Source: Caballeronia terrestris
Lineage (GTDB): Bacteria > Pseudomonadota > Gammaproteobacteria > Burkholderiales > Burkholderiaceae
Length of the DNA stretch: 64,000 nt
NCBI RefSeq assembly: GCF_001544515.1
Contig: NZ_FCOL02000011.1
Location: 62,001 to 126,000 of the forward strand
Reading direction: 5' to 3'
This document shows positions 17,563-27,410 of this stretch, piece after piece. The position numbers and the translations under genes are program-made. The stretch's first letter is position 1, and each line of letters opens with the position of its first letter. Below the pieces are notes generated by a model. The model searched no databases. It worked only from the letters and a program-made list of their open reading frames with translations, and was not told where the DNA came from.

Positions 17563-18147
17563 ATGCGGAGAATCAATCTTTTGCTCGCGGCGGCGCTTGC
17601 TTCGCTCGCCGCGCTGCCGCTCGCCGCGCGCGCCGATGCAGAAGCGGGCAAGACAAAAGCCGTCGTCTGCGCGGCGTGCCACGGCCAGATGGGCAATTCG
17701 ACGAATCCCGACTATCCGGTCCTCGCCGGGCAGACCGCACGCTATCTCTATCTCGAATTGCGCGATTTCAAGGCGGGCCGCCGCAGCGATCCGCAGATGA
17801 GTCCGATGGCGGCGAACCTGTCGCCCGACGACATGCACGATCTCGCCGATTATTTCGCCGCGCAAAAACCCGCGCCGATCGTGTTCAAGGCCGATCCGGT
17901 GAAAGTCGACGCGGGCCGCAAGAAATCGGAGGAAGTGCTGTGCACGATGTGCCACCTCGGCGGTTTCACCGGACAAAACGAGATTCCGCGCGTGGCGGGG
18001 CAGCAGTATCAGTACATCGTCAAGCAACTCGGGGATTTCCGCGCCCGAAAGCGCACGAACGACGCGGGCAGCATGACGAGCGTCACCAAGACGCTGTCCG
18101 ACGCCGATATCGAAAATCTGGCGAACTACGTCGCCAATCTGCAATGA
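17563..18147 (+). CDS. Di-haem cytochrome c (c4-like)
   Basis: The 194-residue product has a signal peptide (residues 1-23, ending AARA) and two CxxCH haem sites, CAACH at 36-40 and CTMCH at 127-131, in two similar halves with probable Met ligands downstream of each (QMSPMA and SMTSV). This is the layout of cytochrome c4 or of the c-type subunit of alcohol dehydrogenases. It starts 20 bases after the quinoprotein and should accept its electrons in the periplasm and pass them to the respiratory chain. The start ATG at 17563 has only a weak GCCGG site, which suggests translational coupling. Confidence 0.87.
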   Translation: MRRINLLLAAALASLAALPLAARADAEAGKTKAVVCAACHGQMGNSTNPDYPVLAGQTARYLYLELRDFKAGRRSDPQMSPMAANLSPDDMHDLADYFAAQKPAPIVFKADPVKVDAGRKKSEEVLCTMCHLGGFTGQNEIPRVAGQQYQYIVKQLGDFRARKRTNDAGSMTSVTKTLSDADIENLANYVANLQ

Positions 18148-18154
18148 CCACGAC

Positions 18155-18805
18155 ATGACGATCAGGCGCATCGGATGTGCGGCGGCGTTCGCGCTGCTGG
18201 CCGCGAGCGGCGCATCGGCGGCGCAGGATGCCTTCGGCGTGAACGCGCAACTGCTCGACGCCGTGCGCGCGAGCGATCAGGCGGGCGTCACGCGGGCGCT
18301 CGAACAGGGCGCGGCGATCGATTCGCGCAACCGCATCGGCGACACGGCGCTCATCAGCGCGTGCAAGAAGGGCATGACGCCGATGGCGCGCATGCTGATC
18401 GAGCGCGGCGCGAACGTGAGCCAGGCCGACGTGCAGGGCGTCACGCCGCTGATGGCCGCCGCGTTCGACGGCAACGAGGAAATCGTCGCGCTCCTGCTCG
18501 CGCATCACGCCGACGCGAACGCCGCCGACCGCATCGGCAAGACGGCGATCGAATATGCGTCGGGGAAAGGGCGCACGGCCGTGGTGCGGCAACTGCTCGA
18601 CGCGGGCATCGAGGTGAACGCGGCCTATCGCAATCACCTCACTGCGCTGATGTGGGCCGCCGGCTACGACCAGACGCAGACCGTGTCGCTCTTGCTCGAA
18701 CGCGGCGCGAACCGCGACCTGCGCGACGATCGCGGGCTGACGGCGAAGGACATCGCCGAGCAGACCGGCTCGACGCACGCCGCGTTATTGCTCTCCGGCC
18801 ACTGA
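18155..18805 (+). CDS. Periplasmic ankyrin repeat protein
   Basis: The 216-residue product has a signal peptide (about 1-24, GASAAQ) and five ankyrin repeats of about 33 residues starting near residue 30, recognisable by GDTALISACKKGMTPMARML, GVTPLMAAAFDGNEEIVALL, GKTAIEYASGKGRTAVVRQL and LTALMWAAGYDQTQTVSLLL. It begins seven bases after the cytochrome stop, so it belongs to the same operon. Exported ankyrin proteins are known beside periplasmic redox enzymes (for example AnkB near catalases), where they may assist assembly or protect against oxidants. Its partner here is presumably the quinoprotein or cytochrome; this is inference. Confidence 0.82.
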   Translation: MTIRRIGCAAAFALLAASGASAAQDAFGVNAQLLDAVRASDQAGVTRALEQGAAIDSRNRIGDTALISACKKGMTPMARMLIERGANVSQADVQGVTPLMAAAFDGNEEIVALLLAHHADANAADRIGKTAIEYASGKGRTAVVRQLLDAGIEVNAAYRNHLTALMWAAGYDQTQTVSLLLERGANRDLRDDRGLTAKDIAEQTGSTHAALLLSGH

Positions 18806-18808
18806 AAC

Positions 18809-19711
18809 CTACCGGCGCGCGCCCGAACCGCTGCGCATCACCAGCAGGATGCCGATCGCCGCGAGCGCCATGCCGGCCCAGGCGAGCGGCGGAATCGGCT
18901 CGCCGAGCAGGAGGAACGCGATCACCGCCGTCGACGGCGGCACGAGGAAGAACAGCGCCGACACGCGCGACGCTTCGCCGTAGCGGATCATCGCGAGATA
19001 GAGCGAGATCGCAACAATCGAATTCGCCAGCACGAGATAGGCGAGCGAGGCGAAGAGGCCGCCGCTCCAGACGATGTGCATCGGTTCGAGCAGCACGGCG
19101 AGCGGCGCCGAGACCGCGAGGCCGACCGCGTACTGCACGAGATTGGCCGTTACCGGATGCCCGGCCTCGCCGAAGCGCTTTTCATAGAGCGTGCCCGCGG
19201 TCATCGAAAGGAGCGCGAGCACCGCGAACAGGATGCCGATTGGCGCGCCCGGATGTACCGTCGAGCGGGCGAGGATGACGATCCCCGCGCCCGCCACGCC
19301 GAGCGCGAGACCCGCCCAGCGCACCGCATCGACGCGCTCTCCGGCGATCGCCGGCGCGAGCAGGCCGATCAGAATCGGCTGCTGCGACGTGATCAGCGCG
19401 ACTTCCGCAGGCGTGCTGCCCGCCTTCAAACTCAGGTAAGTGAACGCGAAATACCCCGCCTGGATCAGCAGGCCGACCATCGCGAGATGGAGCCAGCCGG
19501 CGCGGCTCGCGGGCAGCGGCGGACGGATCGCGACGAACGGCACGGTCAGAATCGCGACGACGCAGGCGTAGCGGAGCGCGAGGAACGTCAGCGGATCGGC
19601 GTAGGCGAGGCCGAGCTTCAGGAAGACGAATCCGCTCGACCACAGCAGCAGGAAGAGAGCTGGCGCGATTTTCAGCCAGGGCGGGGCGGTGGTGGTGGGT
19701 TTCTCACTCAT
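18809..19711 (-). CDS. EamA/DMT superfamily transporter
   Basis: This 300-residue inner-membrane protein has ten predicted helices formed by two EamA domains, with landmarks such as LLLWSSGFVFLKLGLAYADP at the N-terminus and the second-domain ending LLLGEPIPPLAWAGMALAAIG. Members export amino acids, purines or similar metabolites. Its ATG at 19711 overlaps the stop of the LysR gene (ATGA), so the two are translated as a unit from the LysR promoter. The stop lies four bases from the stop of the convergent ankyrin gene. The substrate is unknown. Confidence 0.85.
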   Translation of the reverse strand: MSEKPTTTAPPWLKIAPALFLLLWSSGFVFLKLGLAYADPLTFLALRYACVVAILTVPFVAIRPPLPASRAGWLHLAMVGLLIQAGYFAFTYLSLKAGSTPAEVALITSQQPILIGLLAPAIAGERVDAVRWAGLALGVAGAGIVILARSTVHPGAPIGILFAVLALLSMTAGTLYEKRFGEAGHPVTANLVQYAVGLAVSAPLAVLLEPMHIVWSGGLFASLAYLVLANSIVAISLYLAMIRYGEASRVSALFFLVPPSTAVIAFLLLGEPIPPLAWAGMALAAIGILLVMRSGSGARR

Positions 19712-20637
19712 GGCGTGACGGCAAGCCCTTCGACCAGCAGCCTGGCCAGCCGCGGCTCCCGGAACTGTTCGAGCCACCATTGCAGCGCGCGGCCTTCGTG
19801 GTCGCCGCGCCACGCGACATACAGCGTGTTCGGTTCGCGCGGATCGGCGGTCGGTTTCTCGATCAGCTCGCCGCTTTTCATGAGCGATGCAACCCGATGC
19901 CGCGGCAGCCAGCCGATCCCCAGCCCTTGCCGCTGCGCAAGTACCTTGGCCCGCATGTTCGGCACGGCGAGCGCGGCCTGTCCGCCGAGCAGCCCATACG
20001 CGCGCCCCGCCGACATCCGCGACGAATCTGCCACCACGACCGCCCGGTGCGCGAGGATCAGCTCGCGCCTGAGCGGACCGTCGACGGATGCGAGCGGATG
20101 GCGCGGCGACACCGCGAACACCCACTCCATCACGCCGAGTTCGAACCAGCGCAGGCCGGGGATCGCGGGCGGTTCGTTGGTCGCGCCGACGATCAGGTCT
20201 GCGCGGCCGTCGCGCAAGGCTTCCCAGGTGCCGCTCAGCACCTCGTGCGTGAAGCGCAGCGTGACGCCGGAATCGAGCGCATCGAAGGCGCGGATTACGG
20301 GCAGGAGCGTATCGAATTCGAGGATTTCATCGGAGACGATCCACAGCCGGTCTTCCCAGCCGCTTGCGATCTGGCGCACGCGCTGGGTCATCCGCGAGAC
20401 GTCGAGCATCAGGCGCGCCGCTTCCTCCGCGAGCAGATGCCCTGCGGGCGTCAGTTGCAGCCGATAGCGGCGGCGGTCGAACAGAAGGGCGTCGAAGCGG
20501 GTTTCGAGCTGGCGGGCGGCGTGCGAGACCGTCGATGGCGCTTTGCCCAGGCGTGCGGCGGCGCGCGAGAGACTGCCGGTTTCGCGGATCGCATCGAGTA
20601 GGGCCAGTTCTTCCTCGGACAACATGTTCGACTCCAT
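19708..20637 (-). CDS. LysR family transcriptional regulator
   Basis: The 309-residue protein has an N-terminal winged helix-turn-helix (about residues 5-64: ETGSLSRAAARLGKAPSTVS and AARQLETRFDALLFDR) and a C-terminal periplasmic-binding-protein-like effector domain (about 90-300). The ATG at 20637 has a second in-frame ATG four codons later; either could be used. It is followed by a four-base overlap with the EamA exporter gene, an arrangement in which the regulator usually controls the exporter in response to the exported metabolite. Confidence 0.85.
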   Translation of the reverse strand: MESNMLSEEELALLDAIRETGSLSRAAARLGKAPSTVSHAARQLETRFDALLFDRRRYRLQLTPAGHLLAEEAARLMLDVSRMTQRVRQIASGWEDRLWIVSDEILEFDTLLPVIRAFDALDSGVTLRFTHEVLSGTWEALRDGRADLIVGATNEPPAIPGLRWFELGVMEWVFAVSPRHPLASVDGPLRRELILAHRAVVVADSSRMSAGRAYGLLGGQAALAVPNMRAKVLAQRQGLGIGWLPRHRVASLMKSGELIEKPTADPREPNTLYVAWRGDHEGRALQWWLEQFREPRLARLLVEGLAVTP

Positions 20638-20711
20638 CGAACGGGTTTACCGGGGGAATCCTACGGCCAAACGTGAGCGCGCGTCCATAACGGCGAGGAG
20701 GGCTGCGTCGC

Positions 20712-22004
20712 CTACAAAATTCCTTCGATGAATTCGCTGTAGCGGTCCTTCAGTTGCGCCCGCGAATAGCTCAACTGCGCCGCGAGCAGCCCGGCCGGTT
20801 TGAACGCCGACGCCAGCCCGAAGCGGCTGAACTGCTTCCAGCCGTCGCCGCCTTCCGCGATGGCCGATGCGATGGTCTCGCCAGCGAGCGTCGTCGGTGC
20901 GACGCCGTGGCCGCCGAAGCCCTGCGCGAACCACAGGTTCGGCTCGCTTTGCCCGATCTGCGGCATCTGATGGCGCGCGTAGCTCATGAGCCCCGACCAC
21001 GCGTAATCGACGCGAATGCCCGTCAGCGACGGGAACACCTTCAGCAGATCCTTCGTCAGCAGCGCTTTCACCTGCGCGGGCGAGCGGTCGAGCACCGAAA
21101 TCCGCCCGCCCCAGAGAATGCGTGTATCGGCGAGCGGCCGGTAATAGTCGAAGGCGAAGCGCGTGTCGTAGATCGCGGCGCGCGTACCGAAGCAATCGGC
21201 GAGACGCGCGCCGAGCGGCTCCGTCACGAGGATGTAGGTGGCGACAGGCAGGATGCTCGCGTCGATCTCGCGTCGCAGGCCAGCCAGATAACCGCCGCAC
21301 GACAGCACGACGTGCTCGGCGTGCACGCTGCCGGCGGCGGTCGTGACGATCCACCCGGCGCCTTCGCGCGTGAGCGATGTAACCGGCGACGCCTCATGCA
21401 GCCGTACGCCCCGCGCTTCGGCGACACGCGCGATGCCACGCAGATAGTCGAGCGGATGAAAATGCAGCGCGTTGGGCTCGAAAAGCCCCGAGTGATAGCG
21501 CTCGCTATGGATGCGCTCGCGCATGCGGGCGCGGTCGAGGTAGTCCCACTCGATGCCGAACGCGTCCTTCAGGACGCGCTGGCGGCGCAGCATCGCGGCA
21601 TCGTTGCGGAACCAGTTCGCGAGGATGACGCCGCTGTCCTCCACGCTGCATTCGATCGCGTGACGCGAGATCCGCTCGCGGATCAGTTCCACCGACGCGA
21701 CCGTCCCCGCGTACAACGCCCGCGCCTTGTCGGCGCCGAGTTCGGCGAGCAACGTCTCCTCGCCGAGTGAGAAGCCGCCGAACACGAAGCCCCCGTTCCT
21801 GCCCGACGCCCCGCGTCCGATGTAATGCGACTCCAGCAGTACGACGTCCTGCACGCCACGTTCCGCGAGCCCGAGCGCCGTGTTGACGCCCGCAAACCCG
21901 CCGCCGACGATGCACACCTTCGCATCGACACGGCCCGCGAGCGGTTTATAGATGGCCTTATCGCGGACGGTGGCGTGGTAGTAGTTGTGATCTTCGACGA
22001 TCAT
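20712..22004 (-). CDS. FAD-dependent amine oxidoreductase, gamma-glutamylputrescine oxidase-like (PuuB/OrdL)
   Basis: The 430-residue DAO-family flavoprotein has an N-terminal dinucleotide-binding motif (VCIVGGGFAGVNTALGLAERG, about 37-57), the RGASGRNGGFVFGG segment that is characteristic of PuuB/OrdL-type oxidases, and a C-terminal GFGGHGVAPTTLAGE motif that closes the FAD site. It probably oxidises a secondary or primary amine. I chose the ATG at 22004; the frame extends to 22148 but overlaps the upstream gene. It starts eight bases after the 3-hydroxybutyryl-CoA dehydrogenase stop and may be co-transcribed, although the two activities do not form an obvious pathway. Confidence 0.83.
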   Translation of the reverse strand: MIVEDHNYYHATVRDKAIYKPLAGRVDAKVCIVGGGFAGVNTALGLAERGVQDVVLLESHYIGRGASGRNGGFVFGGFSLGEETLLAELGADKARALYAGTVASVELIRERISRHAIECSVEDSGVILANWFRNDAAMLRRQRVLKDAFGIEWDYLDRARMRERIHSERYHSGLFEPNALHFHPLDYLRGIARVAEARGVRLHEASPVTSLTREGAGWIVTTAAGSVHAEHVVLSCGGYLAGLRREIDASILPVATYILVTEPLGARLADCFGTRAAIYDTRFAFDYYRPLADTRILWGGRISVLDRSPAQVKALLTKDLLKVFPSLTGIRVDYAWSGLMSYARHQMPQIGQSEPNLWFAQGFGGHGVAPTTLAGETIASAIAEGGDGWKQFSRFGLASAFKPAGLLAAQLSYSRAQLKDRYSEFIEGIL

Positions 22005-22012
22005 GCGGCCGT

Positions 22013-22864
22013 TCAGTCGTACCGGTACACGCCGCGCTTGGTCTTGCGCCCGAGATGCCCCGCCGCGACGAGTTCGCGCAACAGCGGACACGCGCGATAT
22101 TTCGAATCGCCGAAGTCCTTCAGGAACACGTCCATCACCGAGAGGCACACGTCCAGCCCGACCAGATCGGCCAGCGCGAGCGGCCCGATCGGATGATTCG
22201 CGCCGAGCTTCATGCCTTCATCGATTTCCTCGGCCGTCGCGACGCCTTCCTGCAGCACGAAGAACGCCTCGTTGATCATCGGCACGAGAATGCGGTTGAC
22301 GACGAAGCCCGGCGAATTCTTCACGCCGATCGGCGATTTGCCGAGCTTTTCGGTCAGTTCGCGCACGCTGGTCGCGGTGTCGTCGCTCGTCTGCACGCCG
22401 CGAATCACTTCGACGAGCGGCAACAGCGGCACCGGGTTGAAGAAGTGCATGCCGATGAAGCGCTCGGACTTGTCGAGCGTGGCGCCAAGCGCGGTGATCG
22501 AAATCGACGATGTGTTCGACGCGATGATCGCCTCGGCCCGCACGACGGCTTCGATCTGCTTCAGGATGCGGATCTTGAGGTCGGCGTTCTCGGTCGCCGC
22601 TTCGATCACGATGTCGGCGGCGGCCAGGCGCTGGTAATCCGTCGACGTTTCGATGCGTGCGAGCGCGGCGTCGCGCGTGGCGGCGTCGAGCTTGTCCTTC
22701 GAGACGAGGCGCGCGAGGCTGCCGGTGAGCGTCGCGACGCCCTTTGCGAGCGCGGCATCGGTGACGTCGATCATGATGGTCTTGAGGCCCGCGACCGCCG
22801 CGATCTGCGCGATGCCGTTGCCCATCGTTCCTGCTCCGACGATGCCGACGGTTTCGATCTTCAT
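22013..22864 (-). CDS. 3-hydroxybutyryl-CoA dehydrogenase
   Basis: The 283-residue protein has the NAD-binding fingerprint GIVGAGTMGNGIAQIAA at its N-terminus, the catalytic His in GMHFFNPVPLLPLVEVI, and the C-terminal dimerisation domain of the monofunctional HbdA/PaaH family. It oxidises (S)-3-hydroxyacyl-CoA to 3-oxoacyl-CoA or runs in reverse. I prefer the second ATG (22864), eight bases from AGGAG, to the ATG at 22870, which is too close. It follows the long acyl-CoA dehydrogenase gene by 57 bases on the same strand; together they supply two beta-oxidation oxidations. Confidence 0.9.
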   Translation of the reverse strand: MKIETVGIVGAGTMGNGIAQIAAVAGLKTIMIDVTDAALAKGVATLTGSLARLVSKDKLDAATRDAALARIETSTDYQRLAAADIVIEAATENADLKIRILKQIEAVVRAEAIIASNTSSISITALGATLDKSERFIGMHFFNPVPLLPLVEVIRGVQTSDDTATSVRELTEKLGKSPIGVKNSPGFVVNRILVPMINEAFFVLQEGVATAEEIDEGMKLGANHPIGPLALADLVGLDVCLSVMDVFLKDFGDSKYRACPLLRELVAAGHLGRKTKRGVYRYD

Positions 22865-22921
22865 TTGCATTGCTCCTGTCTGCCGGGTTGGATTCGGTCA
22901 GTCATTGTAACCAGCGCAAAT

Positions 22922-24712
22922 TCAGAACTGGTCGATGTCCAGCGCGAGGACGCTCCGGTTGCCCTTCGCGCTGACGATCGACGCCTCCAGCGCGGCGGCC
23001 TGCGGCAGGATGTGATCGGCGAAGAAGTGCGCGGTGGCGATCTTCGCGTCGTAAAACGACGGATCGGCGGCGTGCTTTTGCGTCGCTGCGATCATGGCGC
23101 GCGCCATCTGCCAGCCCGACAGCACGATCCCCGCGAGCTTCAGGTACGCGACGCTGCCCGCGAACACGGCGTTCGGATCGCTCTTCGTGTTCTGCAGCAC
23201 GAAATCGACGACGTTCGCGAGCGCGACGCGGCCCGCTTGCAGACGGCTGTGCATTGCATCGAAGGCGGCGCCGTCGTGCTGCTGGAGAGCGGCGAGCGTC
23301 GCATCGATTTGCGCAAGGATGGCGCGGGCCGCCGCGCCGCCGTCGCGCACGGTCTTGCGGCCGATCAGGTCGTTGGCCTGGATCGCGGTCGTGCCTTCGT
23401 AGATCGTCAGGATGCGTGCATCGCGATAGTGCTGCGCCGCACCCGTTTCCTCGATGAAGCCCATGCCGCCGTGCACCTGCACGCCGAGGCTCGCGACATC
23501 GATCGACATCTCCGTGCTCCAGCCTTTCACGACCGGCACGAGGTATTCGTAAATCGCGGCGTGGTCGGCGCGCTTGGCGGTATCGTCGGAATGATGGGCG
23601 ATGTCCGAATGCGCGGCGGCGACGTAGGCGAGGGCGCGCGCGCCTTCGGTCAGCGCACGCATCGTCATGAGCATGCGGCGCACGTCCGGGTGATGGATGA
23701 TCGCGACCGACTGCTTCGCGGAGCCATCGACGGGGCGGCTTTGCACGCGCTCCTTCGCATACGCGGCGGCGAGTTGATACGCGCGCTCCGCCACTGCGAT
23801 GCCCTGCACGCCAACCGCGAAACGCGCCGCGTTCATCATGATGAACATGTATTCGAGGCCGCGATTCTCCTCGCCGATCAGGTATCCGATCGCGCCGCCG
23901 TGATCGCCGAATTGCAGGACGGCGGTCGGGCTCGCCTTGATGCCGAGCTTGTGTTCGATCGAGACGCAATGCACGTCGTTGCGCGCGCCGGGCGAACCGT
24001 CTTCGTTCACCATGAATTTCGGCACGAGGAAGAGCGAGATGCCCTTGACGCCTTCGGGCGCATCCGGCGTGCGCGCCAGCACGAGATGGACGATGTTCTC
24101 CGCCATGTCGTGCTCGCCGTACGTGATGAAGATCTTCGTGCCGAACACCTTGTACGTGCCGTCGCCTTGCGGCTCGGCGCGGGTGCGCACGAGCGCGAGA
24201 TCGGAGCCGGCTTGCGGCTCGGTGAGGTTCATCGTGCCGGTCCATTTGCCTTCGATGAGTTTCGGCAGATAGCGCGCTTTCAGGTCGTCGGAACCGGCGG
24301 TCAGGAGCGCTTCGATGGCGCCGTCGGTCAGCAACGGACAGAGCGCGAAGGACATGTTCGCGCTGTTCAGCATTTCGATGCACGGCGTGGCGATGAGTTT
24401 CGGCAGCGCCTGTCCGCCGAACTCGGACGGATGCATCACGCCTTGCCAGCCGCCTTCGCCGAACTGGCGGAACGCGTCCTTGAAGCCGGCGGACGTCGTG
24501 ACAACGCCCTCGTGCCATGCGCTCGGATGTTTGTCGCCTTTGATATTCAGTGGCGCCAGAACCTCGCCGTTGAACTTCGCGGCTTCGTCGAGCACGGCTT
24601 GCGCGGTTTCGAGCGTGGCGTCCTCGAAGCCCGGCAACGTGGCGACGTTGGCGATGTTGGCGAGTTCGTCGATCACGAACAACATGTCTTTCAGCGGGGC
24701 GGTGTAGGTCAT
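22922..24712 (-). CDS. Acyl-CoA dehydrogenase, long (about 600-residue) DmdC-like type
   Basis: At 596 residues this is about 200 longer than a standard acyl-CoA dehydrogenase. It contains an extra N-terminal helical segment, the central flavin region ([19 protein letters not shown]), the catalytic region ILTIYEGTTAIQANDLIGRK, and a C-terminal extra domain (about 470-590). This is the layout of DmdC-like enzymes, which accept methylthiopropionyl-CoA or fatty acyl-CoAs. The specificity here is not readable. The first ATG follows a weak GAGACAGACAAAG site. It heads a run of three same-strand genes with 3-hydroxybutyryl-CoA dehydrogenase and an amine oxidase. Confidence 0.87.
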   Translation of the reverse strand: MTYTAPLKDMLFVIDELANIANVATLPGFEDATLETAQAVLDEAAKFNGEVLAPLNIKGDKHPSAWHEGVVTTSAGFKDAFRQFGEGGWQGVMHPSEFGGQALPKLIATPCIEMLNSANMSFALCPLLTDGAIEALLTAGSDDLKARYLPKLIEGKWTGTMNLTEPQAGSDLALVRTRAEPQGDGTYKVFGTKIFITYGEHDMAENIVHLVLARTPDAPEGVKGISLFLVPKFMVNEDGSPGARNDVHCVSIEHKLGIKASPTAVLQFGDHGGAIGYLIGEENRGLEYMFIMMNAARFAVGVQGIAVAERAYQLAAAYAKERVQSRPVDGSAKQSVAIIHHPDVRRMLMTMRALTEGARALAYVAAAHSDIAHHSDDTAKRADHAAIYEYLVPVVKGWSTEMSIDVASLGVQVHGGMGFIEETGAAQHYRDARILTIYEGTTAIQANDLIGRKTVRDGGAAARAILAQIDATLAALQQHDGAAFDAMHSRLQAGRVALANVVDFVLQNTKSDPNAVFAGSVAYLKLAGIVLSGWQMARAMIAATQKHAADPSFYDAKIATAHFFADHILPQAAALEASIVSAKGNRSVLALDIDQF

Positions 24713-24852
24713 CTTTGTCTGTCTCCGTATGGGGTCCGCGCTTCACTGCGCGCGGTGCAATGCGAATAACCGATCGTAGCGCCTTACCTCGCTATCGCAC
24801 GTATCCGAATCTGCCCTTTGATTGACAAATCAGGCCGCTTTCGTGCAAACCC

Positions 24853-25851
24853 TCAGATGGTCTTCCGGTACGCATTCGGCGTGCTTCCCGTCCAGTGTCG
24901 GAACGCCCGGTGAAACGCCGTTGGGTTATCGAACCCCACGTCATACGCGATCTCCGCGATCGCGTCGCCCGAGCGCGTGAGCCGATGAATCGCGATATCG
25001 CGCCGCACTTCGTCCTTGATCGCCTGAAACGTGGTGCCTTCGGCCGCAAGCCGCCTGCACAGCGTGCGCACGGAGTGGTGCAGGTCCTGCGCGACGGCAT
25101 CGACGGTCGGCGTCCCCGGCAGCCGCTCGGCCATGTATTGCCGCACGCGATGTGAGGTCATCTGCTCGGCGAACGAGACGAAGATCCAGTCCTCCGGCGC
25201 ACGCGCGAGAAACTTCTTCAGGTCGGGCTTGCGCTGGCGGATCGGCATGTCGAGATAAGCGGCATCGAAACGAATACCCGTCGTCTCGCAGCCGAAACGC
25301 ACGGGGCCGGGAAAGAGATCGGCGTGATCGCCCGCTTGCGGCGGACGCGCGAAATCGAAATCGACTTCCGCGAGCGGAATCTTCTGTCCGATAAGCCACG
25401 ACGCCACGCCGTGCACGAGCTTGAGCATCAGGACGCACCCCAGCTTGCTGACCTTCGGCCCATCCGGATTCGCGATCATTTCGACGTAGCCGAGCGCGCC
25501 GTCGCGTTGGGACTGCAGGCGAAAGTCGTCGAGGATCAGATGGAAGAACTGCCCGAATCGATGCAACGCGATCTCCAACTTCGATGCGTCGAGCAGGCTC
25601 AGGCACAGATATTTCAGCGTGCCGTTGCGCAGCGGCCGGCTGAAGATGCCGGGCATTTCGTCATCGAGTTCCATCGCGAGCAGGCGATAGAGCGTCGAGA
25701 ACTGTTCCTGCGTCACGCGCGCGGCCGGCTCGCGCAGCAACTCGTGCGGGATGCCCGAGCGCTCGGCGAGCCGCGCGATGGCTCGACGGTCGGCGCCCGA
25801 CAGAAAGCCGTTGACGACCGAGATGGGAACGGTGGCGGAAAGCGGGTTCAA
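24853..25851 (-). CDS. AraC family transcriptional regulator
   Basis: The 332-residue protein has a C-terminal AraC DNA-binding domain (about 235-332, ending HWTGSTPNAYRKT) and an arabinose-binding-like sensor domain of the same subgroup as the regulator at 7374-8402. The longest start is a TTG at 25851 with no good ribosome site, so the true N-terminus is uncertain within about ten residues. It lies 140 bases upstream of the long acyl-CoA dehydrogenase on the same strand and may regulate that cluster. Confidence 0.83.
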   Translation of the reverse strand: MNPLSATVPISVVNGFLSGADRRAIARLAERSGIPHELLREPAARVTQEQFSTLYRLLAMELDDEMPGIFSRPLRNGTLKYLCLSLLDASKLEIALHRFGQFFHLILDDFRLQSQRDGALGYVEMIANPDGPKVSKLGCVLMLKLVHGVASWLIGQKIPLAEVDFDFARPPQAGDHADLFPGPVRFGCETTGIRFDAAYLDMPIRQRKPDLKKFLARAPEDWIFVSFAEQMTSHRVRQYMAERLPGTPTVDAVAQDLHHSVRTLCRRLAAEGTTFQAIKDEVRRDIAIHRLTRSGDAIAEIAYDVGFDNPTAFHRAFRHWTGSTPNAYRKTI

Positions 25852-25908
25852 GAGGTTTTTAGCGAGCCGGGAGCGTGGCCTATTTTGTCATACGCCCGTA
25901 TTGATGGC

Positions 25909-26379
25909 TCAACGAAACGCCGTCAGATCGCGCGGCTCGATGCCGTTCGCCGCGCAATAGGCCGCGTAGCGGTCCCAGCCGCTGCGCCAGTTCTCGATCG
26001 CGATCACCTGTTGCCGCTCGTTCATGAACAGCAGTTCGCCCTGGATGATGTTGAGCGTCACGATATCCTCGTCGCCGGGAAGCGCCTGCGGCGTGTGGCT
26101 CGATCCTGCCACCTCGTACACGATGCTGCCCTTGTCGGCGATCCAGTCGTGCTCGCGATATTTCCACCGCCCCTGCACCGTGTAGACGATCACCGTGCCG
26201 GTGTGATGATGGATCGGCATCTCGCCGCTGGCGGGCGCCTTCAGCAGCGCGATGACTTCGCCGCGGATCGGGTCGAGCTTGAAATACTTGACGAACACCT
26301 TGTCGCTGTACGGCGTGAACGGCACCCACGGGACGTCCGCATCGTTGATGCAGGCGGTTTCGATTTGTTCGAACAGCAT
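25909..26379 (-). CDS. Cupin protein of the 2,4'-dihydroxyacetophenone dioxygenase family
   Basis: The 156-residue cupin has a metal-binding motif 1 (MPIHHHTGTVIVYTVQGRW, about 53-71) with two or three His and a Glu-equivalent position, and a weaker motif 2 near SSHTPQAL. The length and pattern resemble the 2,4'-dihydroxyacetophenone dioxygenase family, whose name is applied broadly; carbon-carbon cleavage here is unproven. The ATG at 26379 follows GAGGAG at eight bases. It is divergent from the ABC transporter, with 104 bases between them, and downstream of nothing on its own strand. Confidence 0.75.
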   Translation of the reverse strand: MLFEQIETACINDADVPWVPFTPYSDKVFVKYFKLDPIRGEVIALLKAPASGEMPIHHHTGTVIVYTVQGRWKYREHDWIADKGSIVYEVAGSSHTPQALPGDEDIVTLNIIQGELLFMNERQQVIAIENWRSGWDRYAAYCAANGIEPRDLTAFR

Positions 26380-26483
26380 GGCTCTCGCTCCTCGTTGAAT
26401 GCATCGGCTGTTGCACCGCGTCATTGTGACAGGCGGCCCGGCCGGTCGAGCCGATTTCGACGGTATCTGATATTGTCCACGCC

Positions 26484-27406
<923 letters not shown>

Positions 27407-27410
<4 letters not shown>

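Noticed and set aside
22055-24769. A very long open frame on the plus strand opposite the acyl-CoA dehydrogenase and 3-hydroxybutyryl-CoA dehydrogenase genes
   Set aside because: It is Arg/His-rich, has no recognisable domain, and spans two well-supported genes on the other strand; in G+C-rich DNA such antisense frames are expected.
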